DNA of 33,875 nucleotides, from contig JBMNCO010000080.1 in assembly GCA_049366815.1 (NCBI GenBank), positions 1 through 33,875 on the forward strand, written 5' to 3'. Positions 1 through 6,991 of this stretch are shown here, piece by piece. Position 1 is the first letter of the stretch. Every line of letters starts with the position of its first letter. The notes beneath the pieces were generated by a model, which was not told the DNA's origin, ran no database searches, and was given only the letters and a program-made list of their open reading frames with translations. Both the position numbers and the translations under genes were made by a program. The DNA comes from CAYNYM01 sp049366815 (GTDB taxonomy: Bacteria > Desulfobacterota > DSM-4660 > Desulfatiglandales > HGW-15).

Positions 1-251
1 GTCGAGCTGGGGTTTCCCCCACGGATAAATCGCAAAAAGACGGCGTCCTCCCGCTGGTCACTTCAGAAAGGGAGCATGATTTCCACACAGTTATTGGAAA
101 GGGCTAAATTCATACAAATAATCAACAAGATATTATAGAGCAATCGAGAGGAGGGTCAAGGATTTTGATGTGTTGTTCGGCGGATATATGATTCCATTTT
201 TGCAGATTTCCGGTTCGTTGGGTGATAGTTCACATCAGTAAGGAACCGGCT
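1..251. other. Intergenic, no gene seen
   Basis: This is the sequence downstream of the minus-strand LysR regulator. I see no convincing open frame, RNA gene or U-tailed hairpin. It is locally A+T-rich around 100-190. A promoter or the end of a gene outside the window could lie here, but nothing in the sequence decides it. Confidence 0.4.
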
Positions 252-1157
252 TCAAGGGTTGGAAAGTGCTTTCTTCTCTTCGGCCAGTTTCAGAAAGGCC
301 TTTGCCGGTGGGGAGAGGTTGACATCCTTGGGGTAGACGATATCGGTCTGTATATGGATCGGCCCTTCCCGGACGGGCACGCAGTTCAAGAGACCCGTAT
401 TGACCTCCATCTCGACCTCGGGCCTGTAGAGAAATGTGACGCCTCTCCCCTTCATCACATATTCCTTGATGAATTCTACGCTGCCGGCCTCGACAAGCAC
501 GGAAGGCGTGACCCCATGCTCCTGAAGCAGGGAAAGCATGGCAAAGCGGGACCCTGAGCCACTTTCACGGATGATGATGGGTTCATCCTTGAGATCCTTT
601 ATCGAGACCGCATCCGTCTTGGTAAATCGATGCCCGGGGGGCGTGACCAGGCAGAATTCTTCCTTGGTATAGGGAATGACCGTGAGCTTGGTGCCATAGG
701 AGAGGCGGCCGATGATGGCCAGATCGTATTTAAAGGCCAACAGGCCGTCTGCAAGCTCCTGGGAACTTCCCACCTTCAGGGATATTTTAACACCGGGGTA
801 ACGTTCCTGAAACCGTGAGATAAGGCCCGGCATGAGGTGTCGTGCGAAACTGCGCGTGGTGGCCAGCGTGAGGGAGCCATGGGACAGGTCCGCGAAACGG
901 TTGAGCACAAACTCCATTTCATCCACGATTTCAAATATTTTTTCTACATATCCGAAGAGAACGCGGCCGACCTCCGTGAGCTGAAGGTCCTTGCTGTATT
1001 TCTTGAAGAGCTTGATGTCCAGGGCGCTTTCAAGGGCCTTGATTTGCATGGTCACGGCAGGCTGGGTGATGAAGAGGATATCGGCGGCCCGGGTGACACT
1101 CTTTTCCCTTGCTGCGAGATAGAAGGCCCTGAGTTGATTGAGATTTATTTGCATCAT
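252..1157 (-). CDS. LysR-family transcriptional regulator
   Basis: This is a probable DNA-binding regulator of the neighbouring plus-strand catabolic genes. The N-terminus (from MMQINLNQLRAFYLAA) is a typical LysR winged helix-turn-helix over about residues 1-60, including ITQPAVTMQIKALE. It is followed by a substrate-binding domain to about residue 300, giving about 301 aa, normal for the family. The open frame extends 20 codons upstream, but those residues do not look like LysR. The tandem ATGs at 1157/1154 match the family start. The gene faces away from the SDR gene and the large cluster, the usual layout for a LysR regulator and its targets. A perfect inverted repeat lies 10 bp upstream of the start, suggesting autoregulation. 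The inducer cannot be read from the sequence. Confidence 0.9.
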   Translation of the reverse strand: MMQINLNQLRAFYLAAREKSVTRAADILFITQPAVTMQIKALESALDIKLFKKYSKDLQLTEVGRVLFGYVEKIFEIVDEMEFVLNRFADLSHGSLTLATTRSFARHLMPGLISRFQERYPGVKISLKVGSSQELADGLLAFKYDLAIIGRLSYGTKLTVIPYTKEEFCLVTPPGHRFTKTDAVSIKDLKDEPIIIRESGSGSRFAMLSLLQEHGVTPSVLVEAGSVEFIKEYVMKGRGVTFLYRPEVEMEVNTGLLNCVPVREGPIHIQTDIVYPKDVNLSPPAKAFLKLAEEKKALSNP

Positions 1158-1166
1158 GATGAAATG

Positions 1167-1187
1167 CTCATAAGAAAACCTTATGAG
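1167..1187. promoter_or_regulatory. Inverted-repeat operator candidate for the LysR regulator
   Basis: CTCATAAG (1167-1174) and CTTATGAG (1180-1187) form a perfect 8-bp inverted repeat with a 5-bp spacer. The inner core ATAAG-N5-CTTAT has the dyad geometry of LysR-type binding sites (T-N11-A). It sits between the predicted -10 and the start codon of the regulator, a position that fits negative autoregulation. The assignment is inferred from position and symmetry. Confidence 0.55.
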
Positions 1188-1217
1188 ACTATAAAAACAA
1201 ATGCTTTGACAAGTCAA
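1188..1217 (-). promoter_or_regulatory. Putative sigma-70 promoter of the LysR gene
   Basis: Reading the minus strand, a -35 hexamer TTGACT (1217-1212) and a -10 hexamer TATAGT (1193-1188) are separated by 18 bp. Both are close to consensus and correctly placed for the LysR gene starting at 1157. The transcription start would fall inside the adjoining inverted repeat. Confidence 0.5.
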
Positions 1218-1669
1218 CCCAAAACCAGAAGACTAGGAATCAAATTGCTTGGACTGTTCTTTTCTTAATCCATGTTGCTCGGAACGGCTTAACCCGATTG
1301 AATCGTAATAGGTGCAGGACCCAATGGTCTCCTGGCTGCCGCGTGCCCTACAAGGCAGACCAGAAAACCCTTTAACTGGAAGGGGAATCTGTGATGGGAC
1401 GCTGCATGTGCTTCGAGCATATCTACCTCGCAAACTTCATTCGCTGTGCTCTCTCTATCTTTCTGCCCCCAGTTTCCCGGTCGTCTTCTTTTCAAGCGTT
1501 TAACCATGATTCCGTCCGGTCCATCTCCCTTTCCATGATGGGTACGGCCGGGCAAGTCCATGCCATGACCAAGAAACCTTCGTTGAAGATTCCAACCTGC
1601 GGAAGATCCGGGCGTAAAAGGGCGGAAAGGGATCGACGAAGTCCATCAAAGGGTTGAGAGGAGGCCTTT
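1218..1669. other. Intergenic region between the LysR gene and the SDR gene
   Basis: About 450 bp with no convincing gene. Short open frames on both strands lack family features or good ribosome binding sites. The promoter for the SDR gene is probably here, but no near-consensus -35/-10 pair with good spacing was recognised. A purine-rich ribosome binding site (GAGAGGAGG) ends about 7 bp before the SDR start at 1670. Confidence 0.4.
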
Positions 1670-2413
1670 ATGCGTCTGAAGGATAGAGTAGCTGTTGTTA
1701 CAGGAGCGGCCCAGGGGCTTGGAAAGGTTTTCGCCCTGGGGTTTGCCGGAGAAGGGGCACGCATCGTTGTTTCCGACATCCAGGACGGCACGGAAACGGT
1801 AAGAGAGATCCAGGATCTGGGCGGCGAGGCGATCTTTTGTAAGACCGACGTCTCCAGGGAGGAAGACACCCAGGCCATGGCAAAGGCGGCGCATAAGGCC
1901 TTCGGCAGGATCGATATCCTCGTGAACAACGCGGCGGTCTATGCGGGTATCAAGCGAAAGCCCTTCCATGAAATCGACATGAAAGAGTGGGACCTGGTCT
2001 TTGCGGTCAATGTGCGCGGAGCCTTTTTGGCGGTCAAGGCGGTCTATCCCTACATGAAGGAACAACAATACGGCAAAATCGTCAATCTCGCCTCAGAGGT
2101 CTTTTTTACGGGTTCCAACGGATTCGTCCACTATGTCGCATCCAAGGGCGGCATCGTCGGGCTGACACGCGCCCTGGCCATTGAACTCGGCCCCGAGAAT
2201 ATCTGCATCAATGCCGTGGCCCCGGGCTTCACGGACACGGAGGCCAGCCGGACTATCGCCGATGTAGGCAAGTATGATACCACCAAAACCCCTCTCCAAC
2301 GGCTGGAAAGGCCGGAAGACCTCTTGGGCGCGGTACTCTTCCTGGCCTCCGGAGACAGTGATTTCATCACCGGACAGACCCTGTTGGTGGATGGGGGACG
2401 GGCCATGCACTGA
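1670..2413 (+). CDS. Short-chain dehydrogenase/reductase (SDR, FabG-like)
   Basis: This is a cytoplasmic NAD(P)-dependent alcohol/ketone oxidoreductase of 247 aa, the typical classical SDR length. The N-terminal cofactor motif TGAAQGLG starts at about residue 11. NNAA lies near residue 89. The catalytic triad is present as Ser142, Tyr155 and Lys159 (YVASK), followed by the usual PGF(T)DT segment. The C-terminal GQTLLVDGG is characteristic. The start at 1670 is preceded by a strong GAGAGGAGG site. It is the first plus-strand gene after the divergent LysR regulator and so a likely regulatory target. In an anaerobic degradation island it could oxidise a hydroxyl intermediate or act on a cyclic 3-hydroxyacyl-CoA. 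The substrate is unknown, and a FabG role is less likely because no fatty-acid synthesis genes are nearby. Confidence 0.9.
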   Translation: MRLKDRVAVVTGAAQGLGKVFALGFAGEGARIVVSDIQDGTETVREIQDLGGEAIFCKTDVSREEDTQAMAKAAHKAFGRIDILVNNAAVYAGIKRKPFHEIDMKEWDLVFAVNVRGAFLAVKAVYPYMKEQQYGKIVNLASEVFFTGSNGFVHYVASKGGIVGLTRALAIELGPENICINAVAPGFTDTEASRTIADVGKYDTTKTPLQRLERPEDLLGAVLFLASGDSDFITGQTLLVDGGRAMH

Positions 2414-2771
2414 TACAAACCCACAGGGCGGGAGAAAAGAAGGCCCGTGGCGGCAGGGAAATTCCTGGAGTTCGTCATAAAGAGCGCACTGACCGGAATT
2501 GATAAGACCGAACCTCTCCAAATCGTCGGATCATGATTCGCGGCCATCGGCCCCGGCCCGAACGTCCTGATCAAAGGATCCGGCACACACCGACATCAGC
2601 CCTTGGCTGGGAGAGGTGACTCGCTCCAGGATTTGCACTACCAAAAGACGGACCTCAGAGCTTTGTGGGCGGGATATCAGGCCCTATGGGTGTCCAGCCG
2701 GGATTCAGCCGGGAGTCAAGGCCGTGTAAGACGCTCGAGGCGTTAGAAAAAAATAAATCAAGTGAGCAACT

Positions 2772-2790
2772 CCCCCTTTCAGTAAGGGGG
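2772..2790. repeat. Short C/G-rich hairpin
   Basis: CCCCCTT (2772-2778) and AAGGGGG (2784-2790) are perfectly complementary across a 5-nt loop. No T-tract follows, so it is not a standard terminator. It could be a small REP-like palindrome or the end of the transcript of the SDR gene. Confidence 0.35.
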
Positions 2791-2959
2791 CAAAAACAAG
2801 AGGGAGGCAAGAAGCCCGTCCTAGTATCCCCTTGGAACCGAAAACGGCAAGCAGGATGGCGTGGCCGGCATCGAAACGAAGGGAGAAATGCGGGAAAGCT
2901 CCTGACCTTTGAGGATGTGAAAATCTCTCCACATGTGTAGGTGGATGGGACTAAAGCTG

Positions 2960-3130
2960 TGGGCCGCATATCCTCTAAGCTCAGACCGCCTGCCGGCCAA
3001 AGAATCTTTGGCCCGGTCAGGGTGCTGTGAAGGCCTCACCGGAAAGGAGGTAGCCTAGGCAATGTCTGAGTCGTCCCCGATGGAAAACCGGGTATGACGA
3101 CGTTCCCCAACACTTGAGGGAAAAGGATTC
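2960..3130 (+). ncRNA. Highly structured segment, possible group II intron domain I remnant
   Basis: Two strong stems lie close together. The first runs 2989-3021: CCTG, CCGG and CCAAAG pair with CTTTGG, CCGG and CAGG around an AAT loop, with two single-base bulges. The second runs 3070-3101: GTCGT plus CCCG pair with CGGG plus ACGAC. Purine-rich loops (GGAAAGG, GGAAAAC) lie between and within them. The general look and phrases such as GTCTGAGTCGT recall ribozyme domain I of bacterial group II introns. No reverse transcriptase and no domain V hairpin were found, so at most it is a fragment. The resemblance is from memory and unverified; an unrelated structured leader RNA is an alternative. 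Confidence 0.25.
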
Positions 3131-3398
3131 AACGGCTGCATGCAGATTGTGGTTCCTTGAATTTTCTTTCAGATCCGGAAACGCTGTATTTTCTTTTTCA
3201 GACACGAAATCGACCTATGGAGTGTCGCTTCAAATTCTTTCTCACGATTGCAGCAAACCTCGACACGGGACGATCTGACACACTGTTGAAAGAGTTCGAG
3301 CACCGCAACCTTTTCCAACCCTAGCAAAAACATATAACGGGTAACCCTGTCTGTTCATGTCCTTAACCTATTAACCCAATGGAAATATGGAGGGAAAT

Positions 3399-5081
3399 AT
3401 GAAGGTTTATGATGCGGTCCCGGGGCTGGAATTCGATCCTGAGAGGGATTTTGAGCAATCGCCTGCCTGGTTTCTGGATGGCACCCACTCCGTACCTCCC
3501 TGGACGCCGATGTTCGGGTGGTTCTGGGTCAACTTCTGCCGGCACGGCATGCAGTACGGTGCTGAAAAGCTGAGCCTTCCGACCGTGAAGGGTTGGGACT
3601 GGCGTTTCCATAAGGGTGGAGGCTACCTGACGCTTCTCATCGTCAAGAATGAGGAGGAAAAGAGGAGAAGAGAGGAAAAATTCCGAAAGGCCATCCTGCC
3701 CTTTATTGAAGATTACGACGGACTCTGGCGGGCCGTTTTAGACGAACTTCTCGGATTGTATGAAGGCCTGAAATCGCTGGATCTTGAAAAAGCAGACAAT
3801 GTAGAGCTCCTGGATAATTTCGAGCAGACCATCAATTGCACCCGGCGCATGTGGGAACTTCACATGTACGTCATGTACGGCGTCTACACGGCCTATATCC
3901 TTTTTGAAAACATGTGCCGCGAGATTGCAGGGATCGATGACACGTCCCCGACGTTCCATAAACTGGTTTCAGGCTTCGACAACAAGGTCTTCCAGGTGGA
4001 CCGTGAATTATGGAAATTTTCACAACGTGCCCAGGAAGAGGGCCTGGCCGACGATTTCCTCCAGGTCGAACCGGAGAAGATCCGGGATAAGCTGGAATCG
4101 ACGGAAAAGGGGCGGGCCTTTATGAAGGACTTCATGGTCCTCATGAATGAGGACGGGTGGCGCATGCAGCGCATGGCCGAAATCAATCTGCCCACATGGG
4201 TGGAAGATCCCACACCTGCCCTTGTCAATGTGAGGCAGTTTTTGCAGAAGGGCGGCGCCTTCAATCTGGATGAGGAGCGCAAGAGGGCCACCGTGGAAAG
4301 AGAGGCCGCCGAGAAGGAGGTCCTCGCCAAGGTGCCGTCGGAGCAACGGGGGTGGTTCGAAACACTGATGCGTCTGGCCCAGAAGAGCGGGGTCTTCAGC
4401 GAGGAACACGACCACTACATGGATCTTTATGCCCATGCCATGATTCGGCGGAGCGCATTAGGCCTCGGCCGGCGATGGGTCCAGGCAGGCGCCATCGATG
4501 AGCCCGAGGATATCTTTTTCCTCATGCCCGACGAGGTTCGCAGGGCAGGTATCGCCCCGGACCAGTTCAATCTGCGCTATATCGTTGACCGGAGAAGGGC
4601 CGAATGGGAAGAGTGGAAAAAGGAACCCAATCCACCGGCCTTCCTCAAGGAGGGATTCGACCTGGATATGGCCATGGGGGTCCTGGTGAAGTCCAATGAT
4701 CCTATAGCCCTCAAGGTCGTCGTGGGCGCCATGCCCCAGGTACGTCCAGAACTCAAGGCGGACCTTTATGGAATCTGCGGATCGCCCGGGTTTGCGGAGG
4801 GAACTGCGAGGGTGGTCATGACAGAAGACGAACTGCGCCTTGTCGAAGAGGGGGATATCCTGGTAGCGGCGACGACCTCTCCCAGCTGGACACCCATCTT
4901 TCCCATGATCAAGGGGGTGGTGGTGGATCGCGGGGCCAGTCTGTCCCATGCCGCTATCGTGGGCCGGGAATACGGTATCCCGGTGGTCATGAATGTTTTT
5001 GAGGGAACGGCCAAGATCCGTTCAGGCATGAGACTCAAGATAGATGCCAACATGGGTACGGTCTATATCCTGGATAAGTGA
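3399..5081 (+). CDS. PEP-utilising dikinase, central phosphohistidine subunit (phenylphosphate synthase alpha-like)
   Basis: About 560 aa. The C-terminal ~90 residues form the PEP-synthase swivel domain with the phosphate-carrying histidine in GASLSHAAIVGREYGIP (His517 counted from 3399), followed by the conserved GTAKIRSG and D-N-G segment. The first ~430 residues are a helical region found in split PEP-utilising enzymes. The C-terminal pyruvate/PEP-binding barrel of true PEP synthase is absent. This matches the alpha subunit (about 70 kDa) of phenylphosphate synthase from Thauera aromatica, whose partner carries the ATP domain; the next gene here supplies that partner. The likely role is transferring a phosphoryl group from ATP via His to an enol or phenol substrate. 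I chose the ATG at 3399 because GGAGGG sits 4 bp before it; an ATG at 3387 is also in frame. Substrate unknown. Confidence 0.8.
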   Translation: MKVYDAVPGLEFDPERDFEQSPAWFLDGTHSVPPWTPMFGWFWVNFCRHGMQYGAEKLSLPTVKGWDWRFHKGGGYLTLLIVKNEEEKRRREEKFRKAILPFIEDYDGLWRAVLDELLGLYEGLKSLDLEKADNVELLDNFEQTINCTRRMWELHMYVMYGVYTAYILFENMCREIAGIDDTSPTFHKLVSGFDNKVFQVDRELWKFSQRAQEEGLADDFLQVEPEKIRDKLESTEKGRAFMKDFMVLMNEDGWRMQRMAEINLPTWVEDPTPALVNVRQFLQKGGAFNLDEERKRATVEREAAEKEVLAKVPSEQRGWFETLMRLAQKSGVFSEEHDHYMDLYAHAMIRRSALGLGRRWVQAGAIDEPEDIFFLMPDEVRRAGIAPDQFNLRYIVDRRRAEWEEWKKEPNPPAFLKEGFDLDMAMGVLVKSNDPIALKVVVGAMPQVRPELKADLYGICGSPGFAEGTARVVMTEDELRLVEEGDILVAATTSPSWTPIFPMIKGVVVDRGASLSHAAIVGREYGIPVVMNVFEGTAKIRSGMRLKIDANMGTVYILDK

Positions 5082-5104
5082 TGAAAACCCGATGATGGGA
5101 AGGT

Positions 5105-5127
5105 GCCCGGGGGCCTCTACCCCGGGC
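5105..5127. repeat. Intercistronic GC-rich hairpin
   Basis: GCCCGGGG (5105-5112) and CCCCGGGC (5120-5127) pair perfectly across a 7-nt loop, between the stop of the first dikinase subunit and the ribosome binding site of the second. There is no U-tract, so an mRNA-stabilising or processing stem is more likely than a full terminator. Confidence 0.45.
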
Positions 5128-5152
5128 GCTGACCAGAGGGGGGAGTGGAGAG

Positions 5153-6178
5153 ATGACAAAGAAATGGATTTACTGGCTCAATGAACTCCGAAGTGAACAC
5201 AATAATATTGTGGGAAAGAAATGCGCCAATCTGGGAGAAATGACCCATCTTGGGATGCGGGTGCCGCCCGGCTTTGCTGTATCTGTTGACGGCTATGAAC
5301 GGTTCATGGAAGAGACGGGGGCCGGGGAGGAGATCAGGCAATATGTAAAGGCCAATCAGAACGCACTGCAGAAGGTGGAAAAACAGGTCGAGGCCAGCCG
5401 CTTTATCCGGGGGCTCATAGAATCAAAGAGTATGCCCCGGGGTATGGAAGAAGAACTCTGGGATTATTACGACAAGCTTTGTGAGCAGGTCGGCCAGAAG
5501 GATGTCGCGGTTGCGACCCGTTCGAGCGGCGCGGTAAGCATGCCCGGCCAGATGGAAACCTATCTCAATGTCCGTGGAAAGGAAGAACTGGCCCGAAAGA
5601 TCATAAATGTGTGGGGGAGTGCCTTTACGACCCGGGCCATTGCCTTTCGGCTCGAGCAGGGTATGGAAATGGAAAAGGCCCCCATCGGGGTGGCGGTTCT
5701 GAAGATGGTCAATGCAAAATCCGCCGGGGTGACCCTCACGGTGCAACCCACAACGGGGGATCTTTCCAAGATTGTTGTGGAGGGAAACTGGGGCCTGGGG
5801 GAAAGTGTCGTCAGCGGGGAGGTCACGCCGGACACCTTTCTCGTAGAAAAGGATACGGGCGAGGTTCAAAGTACTATCAGCAAGAAGACGCACATGGTGG
5901 GCTATTCATCGACGGGGACCTGCGTCATGGGTGTGCCGGAGGATCTTGTGGACAAGGCCTGTCTTGATGCGCCGGAACTGGAGGAAATCGTCCGTGTCGC
6001 CAAGGACGTGGAGGCACACTTCGGCGTTCCCCAGGACATGGAATGGGTCTTTGACAGGGATATGCCCTTCCCGGAAAACCTTTTCTGGGTCCAGACCAGG
6101 CCGGCCAAGTTTTCGAAGAAGAAGGAAAAGGACGCTGAATACATCGCAGAACTGATGACAAGGGTGTTCAAAATGTAA
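5153..6178 (+). CDS. PEP/pyruvate-binding ATP-grasp-like subunit of dikinase (phenylphosphate synthase beta-like)
   Basis: 341 aa, corresponding to only the N-terminal nucleotide-binding part of PEP synthase. Visible family motifs are GKKCANLGEM (residues ~23-32), VATRSSGAVSMPGQ with METYLNV, FTTRAIAFR, WGLGESVVSGEVTPD, and the C-terminal DMEWVFD and WVQTRP. The catalytic swivel histidine is absent and is supplied by the preceding gene. Together the two proteins equal a PEP synthase without its third domain, the reported arrangement of phenylphosphate synthase (PpsA plus PpsB, about 70 and 40 kDa). It likely binds ATP and phosphorylates the partner histidine. A GGGGGGAGTGGAG-like site precedes the ATG. 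No UbiD-type phenylphosphate carboxylase is in the window, so phenol as substrate is only one option. Confidence 0.82.
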   Translation: MTKKWIYWLNELRSEHNNIVGKKCANLGEMTHLGMRVPPGFAVSVDGYERFMEETGAGEEIRQYVKANQNALQKVEKQVEASRFIRGLIESKSMPRGMEEELWDYYDKLCEQVGQKDVAVATRSSGAVSMPGQMETYLNVRGKEELARKIINVWGSAFTTRAIAFRLEQGMEMEKAPIGVAVLKMVNAKSAGVTLTVQPTTGDLSKIVVEGNWGLGESVVSGEVTPDTFLVEKDTGEVQSTISKKTHMVGYSSTGTCVMGVPEDLVDKACLDAPELEEIVRVAKDVEAHFGVPQDMEWVFDRDMPFPENLFWVQTRPAKFSKKKEKDAEYIAELMTRVFKM

Positions 6179-6234
6179 TTGTTTTTTAATCCTTCACACT
6201 TTTCACATGACTGAATTTTATTGGAGGTAAAGAC

Positions 6235-6894
6235 ATGCCCATTCTTTTTACCCAGTACTGGGAAATCAGGCCCGGGCGGTTCGACGATTACTCTTACTTT
6301 GTGATGAACGAATACATCCCCACGCTCAACAAACTGGGGATCCGCGTGGTGGGCGGCTACTATGTGGCCGTTGGAGAAGGGCCGAGGGTCAGAGCTGTCG
6401 CGGAAATCGAGAATCTCGACGGCTTGCACAGGCATCTGGCCACAAGCGACTACCGCATCGTATCCAACCGGTTGTTCCAGTATGTCTGGAAATACAGCAG
6501 CAAGGTCTGGGCTCCCTCCGGCAAAATCCAGGAAGGGCCGTATCGGATCCGGACGGGGGTGTGGAAATTCAATCAGTACTATAATGTGCTGCCCGGGAAG
6601 GAAGATGAGCATTACCGGTTTGTGAAAGATGAATGCATCCCCGGAATGAAGGCCCTGGGCGTCCCCATTACAGCAGGTTGGCGTCTGATTGTCGGCGAAG
6701 GCCCCAGGACGCTGGCCGAGAGTACAGCGAAGAGTATTGTGGATATTGCAAAGGCGATAGAAACGAATGAATTCAAATCTCTGGTAAAGAAGCTCAAAAA
6801 CGAATTCGCAATGGATTACAGCAGCCGGATAATGGCCTCCACGGGTAGAATTGACCTTCCCTACCTCATGAGTGAAATGATGAAGAAGTTTTAG
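6235..6894 (+). CDS. NIPSNAP-like dimeric alpha/beta-barrel protein, internally duplicated
   Basis: 219 aa, soluble, with no signal peptide. It is built from two tandem copies of one ~100-residue unit (about residues 4-100 and 112-212). The first has EYIPTLNKLGIRVVGGYY then GEGPR; the second has ECIPGMKALGVPITAGWR then GEGPR. Both end with a W/Y-rich or S-S-R strand and an S/T-G-(K/R)-I tail. This pattern fits a NIPSNAP/ferredoxin-like dimeric barrel in which one chain carries both halves. It follows the two dikinase subunits with a good GGAGG site and probably acts in the same step, perhaps as a third subunit. Its position recalls the small third subunit of phenylphosphate synthase, but that one has CBS domains and this does not. 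Function unknown. Confidence 0.65.
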   Translation: MPILFTQYWEIRPGRFDDYSYFVMNEYIPTLNKLGIRVVGGYYVAVGEGPRVRAVAEIENLDGLHRHLATSDYRIVSNRLFQYVWKYSSKVWAPSGKIQEGPYRIRTGVWKFNQYYNVLPGKEDEHYRFVKDECIPGMKALGVPITAGWRLIVGEGPRTLAESTAKSIVDIAKAIETNEFKSLVKKLKNEFAMDYSSRIMASTGRIDLPYLMSEMMKKF

Positions 6895-6935
6895 CGAGAC
6901 ACGGATGCCCGGAATTCTGGGTGGAAACGTGTCGC
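6894..6935. repeat. Intercistronic stem after the NIPSNAP-like gene
   Basis: GCGA-ACACG (6894-6903, with one bulged G) pairs with CGTGTCGC (6928-6935). The loop contains a second small stem (CCCGG/CTGGG type). It begins at the stop codon and has no U-tract. It could mark the 3' end of the dikinase transcript or be a processing site. Confidence 0.35.
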
Positions 6936-6991
6936 AAGGGCTTGGGGACCCGTGAATGCGGGCACTGATTTTTGATCAGTAAAATGACTGG

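Larger units (their letters stand above)
2414..3398. other. Long non-coding gap before the dikinase operon
   Basis: Nearly 1 kb without a credible gene; the few open frames of 60-104 codons overlap one another on both strands and look like no known family. It contains a small hairpin (CCCCCTT at 2772-2778 pairing with AAGGGGG at 2784-2790) and a strongly folded stretch at about 2960-3130, described separately. The promoter for the downstream operon should lie here. A -10-like TATAAC occurs at 3333-3338, but without a matching -35. Confidence 0.45.

Noticed and set aside
2655..2969. Possible small genes in the gap before the dikinase operon
   Set aside because: Competing frames on both strands, low-complexity composition, no family features and poor start contexts.
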